Shown one piece after another: positions 7,627-14,093 of a stretch of DNA of 19,296 nt; within the stretch, counting starts at the first letter, position 1, and the number at the start of each line of letters is the position of its first letter. The position numbers and the translations under genes were made by a program. Source of the DNA: Gammaproteobacteria bacterium UBA2965 (GTDB taxonomy: Bacteria > Pseudomonadota > Gammaproteobacteria > Pseudomonadales > Azotimanducaceae); assembly GCA_002348385.1 (NCBI GenBank), contig DEBD01000023.1, positions 1-19,296 of the forward strand. Reading direction: 5' to 3'. A model generated the notes under the pieces. That model saw only the letters and a program-made list of their open reading frames with translations. It was not told the DNA's origin and did no database searches.

Positions 7627-8619
7627 ATGACGCTGGCAACTGCCGAAACCATCGACGTTCACGCCCACGCGGTGCTGGAGGCCACCATGGGCGCGGCGGG
7701 CGAACACGGTCCCGAGCTCAGCCACGGGGATATGCCGCGCTTTCGGGTGGGTGGCTACGAACTGCACGGCGTGCGCTATCGGGGCAGCCCGTTTATGGAC
7801 CCGGACCTGCGCCTGGCGTCCATGGATGCAGCGGGATTGGACTATCAGGTGCTCTCACCAAACCCGCTGAGCTATTTTCATTTCATTGACGCGGCGCAGG
7901 CCCAGGCATTCTGCCGCACGCACAACGATGCGCTGGCGGAATTGGTAAAAGGCCGGACAGACCGGTTGGGTGCGTTCGCCGCGGTGCCCATGCAGGATGT
8001 GGGTTTTGCCATCGAGGAGACCCAGCGCGCAGTCAACGACCTGGGTATGTATGGACCCTATATCGGTACGGATTTTGGGTGTGGTCTGGACGACCCTTGC
8101 CTGGATCCCTTCTTTGAGGCCCTGGTGGCCATGGACGTGCCGTTGTTCATCCATCCCGGACCGGCGGGCATCGATGGGCCCGCCGGCGACGCAAACCTCA
8201 AGCGCTTCGACCTGGACATTATCGTGGGGTTCGCGGCACAGGAGACCATTGCCGTGTGCACACTCATCTACGGGGGCGTGCTCGCTCGGCATCCTCAGCT
8301 GGATGTGTGTCTCAGCCACGGGGGAGGTGCCACGGGCTATCTGTTCGGGCGCATGGCGAGCGCCGCCAGGAAGCGACCGTGGGCCAGTGCCGAGCTGAGC
8401 GCGGAGGGTGCGTTTGAGGCGCTGTTGCACCGGTTGTGGTTCGACATCCACGTGCATGCTGAGGATTCGCTGCAACTGCTCAAGGCCCACGTGAACAATG
8501 ATCGGTTGGTATTCGGCACCAACTTCGCCGGATGGGATCAGCAGCCGGGCAACGTGCGCGAAGAAGCGCGCGCCTACACGTCCAATGCGCGCAAACTGCT
8601 GCGTGGGGAAGCCCCTTGA
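7627..8619 (+). CDS. ACMSD-type amidohydrolase (metal-dependent hydrolase or decarboxylase)
   Basis: A 330-residue member of the Amidohydro_2 / ACMSD group. The metal-binding HxH is DVHAHA (His12, His14); His176 is in LFIHPGP and His231 in LSHGGG. FDIHVHAED precedes the last barrel strand. The family includes aminocarboxymuconate semialdehyde decarboxylase, orsellinate-type decarboxylases and ring-opening hydrolases. Where most members have GTDYP or GSDYP supplying a metal or catalytic Asp, this protein reads GTNFAGWD, with Asn299 in that place and Asp304 five residues on. The job is likely decarboxylation or C-C hydrolysis late in the pathway. GGAG lies 9 bp before the ATG, and the stop overlaps the ferredoxin start (TTGA). 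Confidence 0.85.
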   Translation: MTLATAETIDVHAHAVLEATMGAAGEHGPELSHGDMPRFRVGGYELHGVRYRGSPFMDPDLRLASMDAAGLDYQVLSPNPLSYFHFIDAAQAQAFCRTHNDALAELVKGRTDRLGAFAAVPMQDVGFAIEETQRAVNDLGMYGPYIGTDFGCGLDDPCLDPFFEALVAMDVPLFIHPGPAGIDGPAGDANLKRFDLDIIVGFAAQETIAVCTLIYGGVLARHPQLDVCLSHGGGATGYLFGRMASAARKRPWASAELSAEGAFEALLHRLWFDIHVHAEDSLQLLKAHVNNDRLVFGTNFAGWDQQPGNVREEARAYTSNARKLLRGEAP

Positions 8620-8933
8620 CGCGGATACTGGCTGTAGACAGAGATCAGGTTTGCCATGAGCTGACGGCGGACCCGGAAGGCACGCTGATGGAAGTGTTGC
8701 GTGATGAGGGCCTGGGGGTCGAAGCCGTGTGCGGCGGTTGCTGCTCCTGCGCCACTTGTCACGTACACATCGATGAGGCGTGGCTCGACCGCGTGGGTCC
8801 GGCGGGAGATACGGAAGCGGAGCTGCTGCAGATTTCGGCCTATTTCGATGCGCGCGCCTCGCGGTTAAGCTGTCAGATCCGCTGCGTGCCTGAACTGGAT
8901 GGGTTGCGGATAACGGTGGCCCCCGAAGAGTAG
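8616..8933 (+). CDS. Putidaredoxin-type [2Fe-2S] ferredoxin
   Basis: A 105-residue ferredoxin, nearly the length of putidaredoxin. Cluster ligands are Cys39, Cys45 and Cys48 (CGGCCSCATCHV) and Cys86 (RLSCQI), the spacing I recall for putidaredoxin; an MxEVLRD helix, an acidic patch and a PELDG motif near the end also match. Two further cysteines (42, 43) lie inside the cluster loop. It should carry single electrons from an NADH-dependent flavoprotein reductase to the P450 of the same operon, or to the Rieske oxygenases. No reductase is in the window. The start is TTG at 8616, overlapping the amidohydrolase stop, with GGGGA 6 bp before it; the frame is open back to 8532, but that part reads as amidohydrolase antiphase. 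It lacks a C-terminal Trp. Confidence 0.92.
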   Translation: MTRILAVDRDQVCHELTADPEGTLMEVLRDEGLGVEAVCGGCCSCATCHVHIDEAWLDRVGPAGDTEAELLQISAYFDARASRLSCQIRCVPELDGLRITVAPEE

Positions 8934-8984
8934 GCTGAACACGGAAAGAACTGTCTAACGAACTGCGAACGAGAAGAAGCAACC

Positions 8985-8988
8985 GGAG
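8985..8988 (+). promoter_or_regulatory. Ribosome binding site choosing the SnoaL-like start
   Basis: GGAG lies 8 bp before the ATG at 8997 but only 2 bp before the in-frame ATG at 8991, so the second ATG is the better start. Confidence 0.5.
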
Positions 8989-8996
8989 CGATGCGT

Positions 8997-9578
8997 ATGT
9001 CACAGCTGGATGAGATCATGGTGCGATTGGACCGCCTGGAGTCGGTGGAGGCCATTAGAAGTCTGGTCACGGCATATGCCATCGCCTGCGACGAGCACGA
9101 CATGCTCCGGCTGACCAGCTTGTTCACTGAGGACGCGGTGTTCACCTCGCCCAACGGCGCCATGGTGGCCAATGGGCGTGACGCAATCGCCGATATGTTC
9201 GTGGAGACCTTGAAGATTCGGGGGCCAGCGTTCCATTGGACGCACGACGTGTCCGTAACAGTAGACGTCCAGGATCCCAACCGTGCTGCGGGTCTGGTAT
9301 ACAGCCACGCGGAAACCACACCCAATGGCGTGGTGAGCCTGGCGGCCATGAAATACTTCGACGACTATCGGCGCGAAGAGGGTCAGTGGCGCTTCGCCAA
9401 GCGCGTCATTAATTTCCTCTACTATGTGCCTGCGGTGGAATACCACACGGGTCTGAACAGCGAGCACCGCGTGGTCATCGGAGCGGATCGGCTGGCCGCC
9501 GATTATCCGGAATCGCTATCTGCCTGGCAGGACTTCCATCGCACTCACGTGCTGCCAGGCGAGTTGCAGCAAGGTTAG
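8997..9578 (+). CDS. SnoaL-like (NTF2-fold) protein, possible Rieske oxygenase partner
   Basis: A 193-residue protein of the SnoaL / NTF2-like superfamily. It shows the early helix ESVEAIRSLVTAYAIACDEHD, the LTSLFTEDAVF strand with a central FxxDA, a GRDAIADMF helix, and a closing WRFAKRVINFLYYVP strand. Family members are cone-shaped folds used as isomerases, hydrolases, dehydratases and the beta subunits of ring-hydroxylating dioxygenases. The gene is 8 bp upstream of a Rieske alpha subunit gene and of the right size for a beta subunit, so a structural partner role is possible; a stand-alone isomerase or dehydratase is the alternative. I do not see residues that settle the matter. The 63-bp gap before it after the ferredoxin holds only a ribosome site. 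Confidence 0.8.
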   Translation: MSQLDEIMVRLDRLESVEAIRSLVTAYAIACDEHDMLRLTSLFTEDAVFTSPNGAMVANGRDAIADMFVETLKIRGPAFHWTHDVSVTVDVQDPNRAAGLVYSHAETTPNGVVSLAAMKYFDDYRREEGQWRFAKRVINFLYYVPAVEYHTGLNSEHRVVIGADRLAADYPESLSAWQDFHRTHVLPGELQQG

Positions 9579-9586
9579 GGGGTAGC

Positions 9587-10759
9587 ATGAGCGCAGAGAC
9601 AATCTCACTGGTGCGGCGCGCACTCACCCATTATCGCGACAACACCACGGATCAGGCGCCGGGCACCATGCAGATGCCCGTGGACGCCTATCTGGATCCC
9701 AATCGCTACGCGGCGGAGGTAGAGCGAATCTTCAAGCACCTGCCGTTGGCGTTGGCATTGAGTCTGGAGCTTCCCGAGCCCGGCAGCTACCGCGCGCTAA
9801 CCATGCTGGAAGTGCCGGTGTTGATGGTGCGGGGTGAAGATGGCGTGGTGCGAGCCTTCCTCAACGTCTGTCGGCACCGCGGGGCGAAGTTGTGTCCGGA
9901 TGGTGCAGACAAGACGCGTCTGTTTTCCTGTCCGTATCACGCCTGGTCGTACAATCACCGCGGTGAGTTGGTCGCGCGTTACGCGCAGGAAAGCTTTGGA
10001 GAGGTTGACGCGGCGACGCACGGTCTCACGGAATTGGCTTGTGCGGAGCGGTCCGGCCTCATCTGGGTGAGTTTGACGCCGGGCGAGCAGTTCGACGTAG
10101 ACCAGTGGCTGGGGGATTTTGCCGCCGAGCTCGACACGCTGGACCTGGCCAACTGGCATCTGTTCGAGCAGCGGGTGCTCCCCGGACCGGGCTGGAAGGT
10201 CACCATGGATGGATACCTGGAAGCCTATCACCATAACGTGGTGCACGGTCGTACGGTGGGCCAGCACACCATTGGTAACCTGCTGGTACTGGATACCTAT
10301 GGGCCTCATCAGCGTCTCACGTTTGGCCGCAAGACCCTCTCGGAGCTGGAGGACACGCCCGAGTCGGAGTGGAACCCGCTTGAGCATGTGAGGCTCATCC
10401 ATTCCGGATTTCCGAATCTGTCCATTTCCGGAATTCTTGGCGACCACTGTCTGGTGAGCCATATCATTCCGGGGCCGACGCCCGAGACCACCACCACACG
10501 GCAATCCATTCTGGTGGCCAAGCGGCCGGAGACACCTGCAGAGATCGCGGCGTCGGAGAACTTCAGTGCCATGGTGCTGCAGGCCGTTCAGGACGAGGAC
10601 TACGGCATTGGCCTGGGCATCCAGGCATGCCTGGACTCCGGTGCGAATCGGGACTTCGTGTTCGGTCGCAACGAACCGGCATTGCAGAACTACCACAAGT
10701 GGGTGGCCTGGTTCATGAAGCAGCAGGCGGACGTGAACTGGAGCGACAGCGGGACGTAA
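9587..10759 (+). CDS. Rieske non-haem iron oxygenase, alpha subunit (first)
   Basis: A 390-residue ring-hydroxylating oxygenase alpha subunit. The Rieske [2Fe-2S] site is CRHRGAKLC...CPYHAW with Cys95, His97, Cys115 and His118. The mononuclear iron site is DGYLEAYHHNVVH with bridging Asp208, His215 and His220, and the third ligand is an Asp in QDEDYG (336 or 338). It would catalyse hydroxylation, cis-dihydroxylation or demethylation of a ring compound, using electrons from a ferredoxin. It is the last gene of the P450 operon, with AGGGGG just before its ATG. A classical beta subunit is absent; the preceding SnoaL-like gene occupies the place where one would be. Homotrimeric alpha-only enzymes also exist, so no beta may be needed. 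Confidence 0.92.
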   Translation: MSAETISLVRRALTHYRDNTTDQAPGTMQMPVDAYLDPNRYAAEVERIFKHLPLALALSLELPEPGSYRALTMLEVPVLMVRGEDGVVRAFLNVCRHRGAKLCPDGADKTRLFSCPYHAWSYNHRGELVARYAQESFGEVDAATHGLTELACAERSGLIWVSLTPGEQFDVDQWLGDFAAELDTLDLANWHLFEQRVLPGPGWKVTMDGYLEAYHHNVVHGRTVGQHTIGNLLVLDTYGPHQRLTFGRKTLSELEDTPESEWNPLEHVRLIHSGFPNLSISGILGDHCLVSHIIPGPTPETTTTRQSILVAKRPETPAEIAASENFSAMVLQAVQDEDYGIGLGIQACLDSGANRDFVFGRNEPALQNYHKWVAWFMKQQADVNWSDSGT

Positions 10760-10777
10760 CGCGACGCGCTGCGTCCC
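10751..10777. other. Inverted repeat at the convergent gene junction
   Basis: GGGACG (10751-10756) and CGTCCC (10772-10777) can pair, with further partial pairing of CGCG and CGC inside. The repeat overlaps the Rieske stop codon and lies between the convergent Rieske and ABM genes. No T-run follows on either strand, so a terminator role is only a possibility. Confidence 0.25.
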
Positions 10778-10792
10778 GGTGCGGTCGGTAGG

Positions 10793-11146
10793 CTATTTCC
10801 CGTCGGAGAATATTCCGGTGGCGACGCCGTCCACGTACACGGGCTCTTCGTGCTCTACGCGGTACTTCTTGATGACGCTGGTGGGTGGCTTCATAGGGAA
10901 TTGCCCCATGTGGGCGCCCATGTCGCGGTACCAGTGATCCTGCAGATGGGCTTCCAGAGTTGCCGAGGAGGCCCACTCCTCGTAGACGTGAATGCGGCCG
11001 GGGTGCAGGTGATCTTCGCTCCAGTCATAGGCGATGCAGCCTTCTTCAGTGAGCGCGCCTTCGATATGGGGTCTGGCCGTTTCCAGCATTTCTTTGACCT
11101 TGCTGGGGTCCTGCAGTTCGATATAGCCGGCGATGATGACCTTCAT
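10793..11146 (-). CDS. ABM-domain (antibiotic biosynthesis monooxygenase-like) protein
   Basis: A 117-residue protein of the dimeric alpha/beta-barrel ABM family. It has an opening strand KVIIAGYIEL, a helix around DPSKVKEMLETARPHIEG, EEGCIAYDWSED, a VYEEWASSATLEAHLQ segment with the conserved EEW and a following His, and a final strand. Members are cofactor-free quinol monooxygenases, haem-degrading enzymes or small-molecule chaperones of pathways. In a ring-oxidising cluster, oxidation of a hydroquinone-like intermediate is a fair guess, unproven. The frame is open to 11290, but a strong AAGGAGG directly before the ATG at 11146 marks the start. It diverges from the double SnoaL gene. Confidence 0.85.
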   Translation of the reverse strand: MKVIIAGYIELQDPSKVKEMLETARPHIEGALTEEGCIAYDWSEDHLHPGRIHVYEEWASSATLEAHLQDHWYRDMGAHMGQFPMKPPTSVIKKYRVEHEEPVYVDGVATGIFSDGK

Positions 11147-11150
11147 GGTC

Positions 11151-11155
11151 CCTCC
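11151..11155 (-). promoter_or_regulatory. Strong ribosome binding site of the ABM gene
   Basis: AAGGAGG on the minus strand (core GGAGG) lies 4 bp before the ATG at 11146, settling the start against the longer open frame that begins at 11290. Confidence 0.7.
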
Positions 11156-11203
11156 TTTTTGCGAATTGTGATTTGCTTGTTGTTGTGCTTCCGCTCGTCG
11201 GGG

Positions 11204-11227
11204 TGCGCTTGCACTAGTGAGCGCTTG
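11204..11227. promoter_or_regulatory. Operator-like palindrome in the divergent region
   Basis: In the 149-bp gap between the ABM and double SnoaL genes, the perfect palindrome CACTAGTG (11212-11219) is flanked by two direct copies of GCGCTT (11205-11210 and 11221-11226); the flanks also pair as GCGCT/AGCGC. This layout is typical of a dimeric repressor site, but no regulator gene is in the window to match it. No clear -35/-10 pair is visible; TAGAAT at 11276-11281 is the best -10 for the + gene. Confidence 0.3.
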
Positions 11228-11295
11228 GGCCGTCGGCCAGCCCGGGCGGAGCTGTCTTGTGGTGGAATAAGTTCTTAGAATAGTAACCATAGGAA

Positions 11296-12387
11296 ATGGG
11301 GGAGGCTATGGCAAACACCGACGATGGGGCGGTTCTGCGTGAGTTGTGGGCGCGCGACGCTATCCGACAGTCCATCGTGGCGCTGCAGAGAGGCATCGAC
11401 CGTAGTGATCTGGCGCTGCTGAAGTCAGTGTTCCATGATGACGCCGATGTCGCGTATGGATTCTTCGACGGCACTGCCGCCGAGTTCTGCGACATCATGG
11501 CCGGCGGTGATCCGGACCCTGGCGCGGTCACCATGCACCGACCCGCCAACACCTGGATCCAGGTGGATGGCGATCGGGCCATGTCGGAAAGCTACGTATT
11601 CGTGTACTCGCCTGGGGAGGGTGTTCAGTCCCTCATCGGCGGGCGTTACCTTGACCGCCACGAATGCCGGGATGGCCATTGGCGGTTGAACCACCGCACC
11701 TATGTGCTGGACTGGAACATCAATCGGCCCGCCAGCGAGCCCGCCGACTGGCCCTACCTGCGGGGCAGGAAGGGTGGCGCGGATCCTGGCGCCGGACTGC
11801 TCGCCCAATGGGGCATTACCGACCGTATCGACGAGAGCAATGGAGGGAGCGTGGAGATTTCACCAGAACTGATGGCCCAGGCGCGGCATGCGCTGGCCAA
11901 AGCGCAGATTCACGACCTGATATGCGCGCATGCCCGGGCCGTGGACCGGGGTGACGCGGGGTTGTTGGCCTCACTTTGGAGCGAGGGTGCCACGGTGGAT
12001 GTGGGTGAGTTCTACACCGGTGACTCACAGGGATTCTGCGAGTTGATGCTCGAGACCGCGCAGACCCTGCGTCGCATGGCCCACACCGTGAATAACGAGT
12101 GGATTCAGGTGGATGGGGATGCGGCGGTGGCCGAGAGCTACGTCATCGCTGTGTCCACGGCAGCCGGCGAGGATGGCGATGTGGACACGCTCACAGGAGG
12201 GCGGTACCTGGATCGCTTCCAGTGTGACGATGGCCAGTGGAAGACCAGCCACCGGACCTATGTATCGGATTGGCTCATCGAGCAGCCGTCCAGCGACCAG
12301 CGCGATGAGCCGGGATCCATGTACGAGGCGCTCACCACCAGGGGCGGCCTGTATCCGGATGACCCCGTCTACGCTTTCTGGAGTTAG
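11296..12387 (+). CDS. Tandem double SnoaL-like (NTF2-fold) protein
   Basis: A 363-residue protein made of two copies of a SnoaL-like domain, about residues 15-147 and 197-331, offset by some 182 residues. Both copies share a helix ending RxxDRxD or RAVDRGD, a xWIQVDGD strand (87-93 and 269-275), ESYV, GGRYLDR (115-121 and 301-307), DGxW, and HRTYVxDW (133-140 and 319-326). The linker (148-196) is Gly- and charge-rich. Single-domain relatives act as dehydratases, isomerases or oxygenase beta subunits; a fused pair would form an internal pseudo-dimer. It precedes the second Rieske alpha gene. The start is uncertain: ATG 11296, or ATG 11308 just after GGGGGAGG. Confidence 0.8.
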   Translation: MGEAMANTDDGAVLRELWARDAIRQSIVALQRGIDRSDLALLKSVFHDDADVAYGFFDGTAAEFCDIMAGGDPDPGAVTMHRPANTWIQVDGDRAMSESYVFVYSPGEGVQSLIGGRYLDRHECRDGHWRLNHRTYVLDWNINRPASEPADWPYLRGRKGGADPGAGLLAQWGITDRIDESNGGSVEISPELMAQARHALAKAQIHDLICAHARAVDRGDAGLLASLWSEGATVDVGEFYTGDSQGFCELMLETAQTLRRMAHTVNNEWIQVDGDAAVAESYVIAVSTAAGEDGDVDTLTGGRYLDRFQCDDGQWKTSHRTYVSDWLIEQPSSDQRDEPGSMYEALTTRGGLYPDDPVYAFWS

Positions 12388-12402
12388 TCCGGGTTAGAAC
12401 AA

Positions 12403-12422
12403 AGGGCGGGATCTGGCGCCCT
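12403..12422 (+). terminator. Possible weak hairpin after the double SnoaL gene
   Basis: AGGGCG and CGCCCT can pair across an 8-base loop, 15 bp after the stop codon. There is no T-run after it, so it is at best a weak or Rho-linked end. The remaining gap up to 12678 also holds the imperfect hairpin at 12511-12540. Confidence 0.25.
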
Positions 12423-12510
12423 CAGGCAGTGTCTCGAGTGGGCGAGGGCAGGTATTGGCGCCAGCGCCAGCTCCGCTACGATCGCTTTTGCCCCAGCTGG
12501 TTTGGGAAAA

Positions 12511-12540
12511 CCTGACAACCGGCTCGTGGTGCCGGTCAGG
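12511..12540 (+). other. Imperfect hairpin upstream of the second Rieske gene
   Basis: CCTGA-CAA-CCGGC pairs with GCCGG-TCAGG around a 7-base loop, giving two 5-bp helices separated by a 3-base bulge. It lies about 140 bp before the Rieske start, in a 291-bp gap without a gene. It could be an operator or a leader structure; I see no known riboswitch pattern. Confidence 0.25.
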
Positions 12541-12669
12541 GGGTGCCCTGCAAGACTTTCAACGGTGGAGATCAGCTCCGCCTGCGCGGTGCTGAAACAT
12601 CCGATGCAGCAGCGCACGAATGGGAGTATAAGGAACACAGATCCAGTCAGCGGGAGACCCTTCATGGTA

Positions 12670-12674
12670 GGGGA
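12670..12674 (+). promoter_or_regulatory. Ribosome binding site of the second Rieske gene
   Basis: GGGGA, 4-5 bp before the ATG at 12679. It favours this start over the upstream in-frame starts at 12502 and 12664; the stretch before it does not resemble a Rieske N-terminus. Confidence 0.55.
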
Positions 12675-12678
12675 AAAC

Positions 12679-14091
12679 ATGAACAGCAAAGTCGCCGCGG
12701 CCCCGGCGAACCCGGGCGCGCCAGGGCCCACCTATCAGGAGATCGTGCTGAGCGACAGCGTGCGCGCGCCGGACGGGGGCGTGCCCGAGGTGCTGGCGCC
12801 GGTGCGCAATGTATCCCTGGGCACGGCCGACATCTCGTTCGAGCGCTACATCAGCGAGGATTTCTTCCGCCGAGAAATGCAGCATGTTTGGTCCAAGGTC
12901 TGGCAGTTCGCTTGTCGTGAAGAGCAGATTAATGGCGTGGGTGACTATTTCGTCTATGACATCGGGAGCTACTCGCTGGTGATCCTGCGTACCGAGGCGG
13001 GTCTAAAGGCCTATCACAATTCCTGTCTGCATAGAGGCACCAAGCTGAAACCTTCCGGCACCACGGGGTGGACGGGGGACATGGTGCAGTGCCCGTTTCA
13101 CGGCTGGACGTGGAATCTGGACGGTACGCTGCGAGAGGTGCCCTGCGATTGGGAATTCGACCACCTGGACTATAAGGCCAACCGGCTTCCCGAGGCTCAG
13201 GTGAGCGTATGGAACTCTCTCGTATTCGTTAACATGGATCTGAACGCGGCGCCGCTGGAAGACTATCTGGAAGTGATGCCAGCGCACTTCAAGAACTGGT
13301 GGAGCTACGAGGAGTGGCGCACCCGTGTGCACGTTCAGAAGATCTTGTCGTGCAACTGGAAGACCGCCCAGGAAGCTTTCATGGAGGCCTACCACACGCC
13401 GGTGGTGCACCCCGAAATGACCAAGGTAGTGGGTGACTGGAACATGCAGCACGATATCTTCGGGCCGCACACCAGCAGGGACCTCTGTCCCATGGCGGTA
13501 TCCAGCCCCAGCAAACACCATGGCATGAGCGAGCAAGACCTGCTGGAAGGGCGCCTGACGCGCAGTGTGCACGACACCAGCACGGCGGCCATACCCACGG
13601 GCGAAACCGCCCGATCCGTCATCGCGCGTCGCATGCGCGATGACTTTCTGCGCGACTACGAAAAGGATCTCTCTGACTTGTCCGACGCGGAAATACTGGA
13701 TTCGTTGAAGTACAACGTATTCCCTAACTTGTTTGTCTACGGCGGTCCTGGCCTGCCGCAGATTCATCAGGTGAGGCCGTTGGGCAACGATCCCCACAGC
13801 TGTCTTTTTGACATTTACGTGCTGGAGCCACTGCGGCCCGGGGAGGATCGGGGAGACCCGGTTCAGATGGTCCAGATTACTGAGTCCGACTCCTACAAAG
13901 ACGTGCCCGGCATTTCCGAGATGAATGGTTTGGTGCTGGATCAGGACACTCAGATTCTACGATGGCAGCACGAGGGAATGCGGGCGAGCCACAAGGGTGC
14001 GGAGACCCTGTCGGGTTATCAAGAGTCTCGCATCCGCCATTTGCACAATACGTTGGACGCCTATCTGGCGTCTGACCAGGCCCGCGAATAA
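12679..14091 (+). CDS. Rieske non-haem iron oxygenase, alpha subunit (second)
   Basis: A 470-residue ring-hydroxylating oxygenase alpha subunit. The Rieske site is CLHRGTKLK...CPFHGWTWN with Cys116, His118, Cys138 and His141. The iron site lies in NWKTAQEAFMEAYHTPVVH, with His239 and His244, and the third ligand is an Asp in VLDQDTQIL near the C-terminus. It is longer than the first Rieske protein and of a different subgroup: the Rieske loop is longer, and an insert rich in Ser, Thr and His follows the iron histidines. It follows the double SnoaL gene on the same strand. The stop is only 2 bp from the end of the convergent BKACE gene. Likely a ring or side-chain hydroxylase; substrate unknown. 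Confidence 0.92.
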   Translation: MNSKVAAAPANPGAPGPTYQEIVLSDSVRAPDGGVPEVLAPVRNVSLGTADISFERYISEDFFRREMQHVWSKVWQFACREEQINGVGDYFVYDIGSYSLVILRTEAGLKAYHNSCLHRGTKLKPSGTTGWTGDMVQCPFHGWTWNLDGTLREVPCDWEFDHLDYKANRLPEAQVSVWNSLVFVNMDLNAAPLEDYLEVMPAHFKNWWSYEEWRTRVHVQKILSCNWKTAQEAFMEAYHTPVVHPEMTKVVGDWNMQHDIFGPHTSRDLCPMAVSSPSKHHGMSEQDLLEGRLTRSVHDTSTAAIPTGETARSVIARRMRDDFLRDYEKDLSDLSDAEILDSLKYNVFPNLFVYGGPGLPQIHQVRPLGNDPHSCLFDIYVLEPLRPGEDRGDPVQMVQITESDSYKDVPGISEMNGLVLDQDTQILRWQHEGMRASHKGAETLSGYQESRIRHLHNTLDAYLASDQARE

Positions 14092-14093
14092 TC

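Noticed and set aside
7855..9003. 382-codon minus-strand frame
   Set aside because: Antisense to the amidohydrolase and ferredoxin, both clearly real.
9797..10696. 299-codon minus-strand frame
   Set aside because: Antisense shadow inside the first Rieske gene.
12502..12678. 59-codon upstream extension of the second Rieske gene
   Set aside because: It covers hairpin-bearing non-coding sequence and reads without likeness to the family; a ribosome site precedes 12679.
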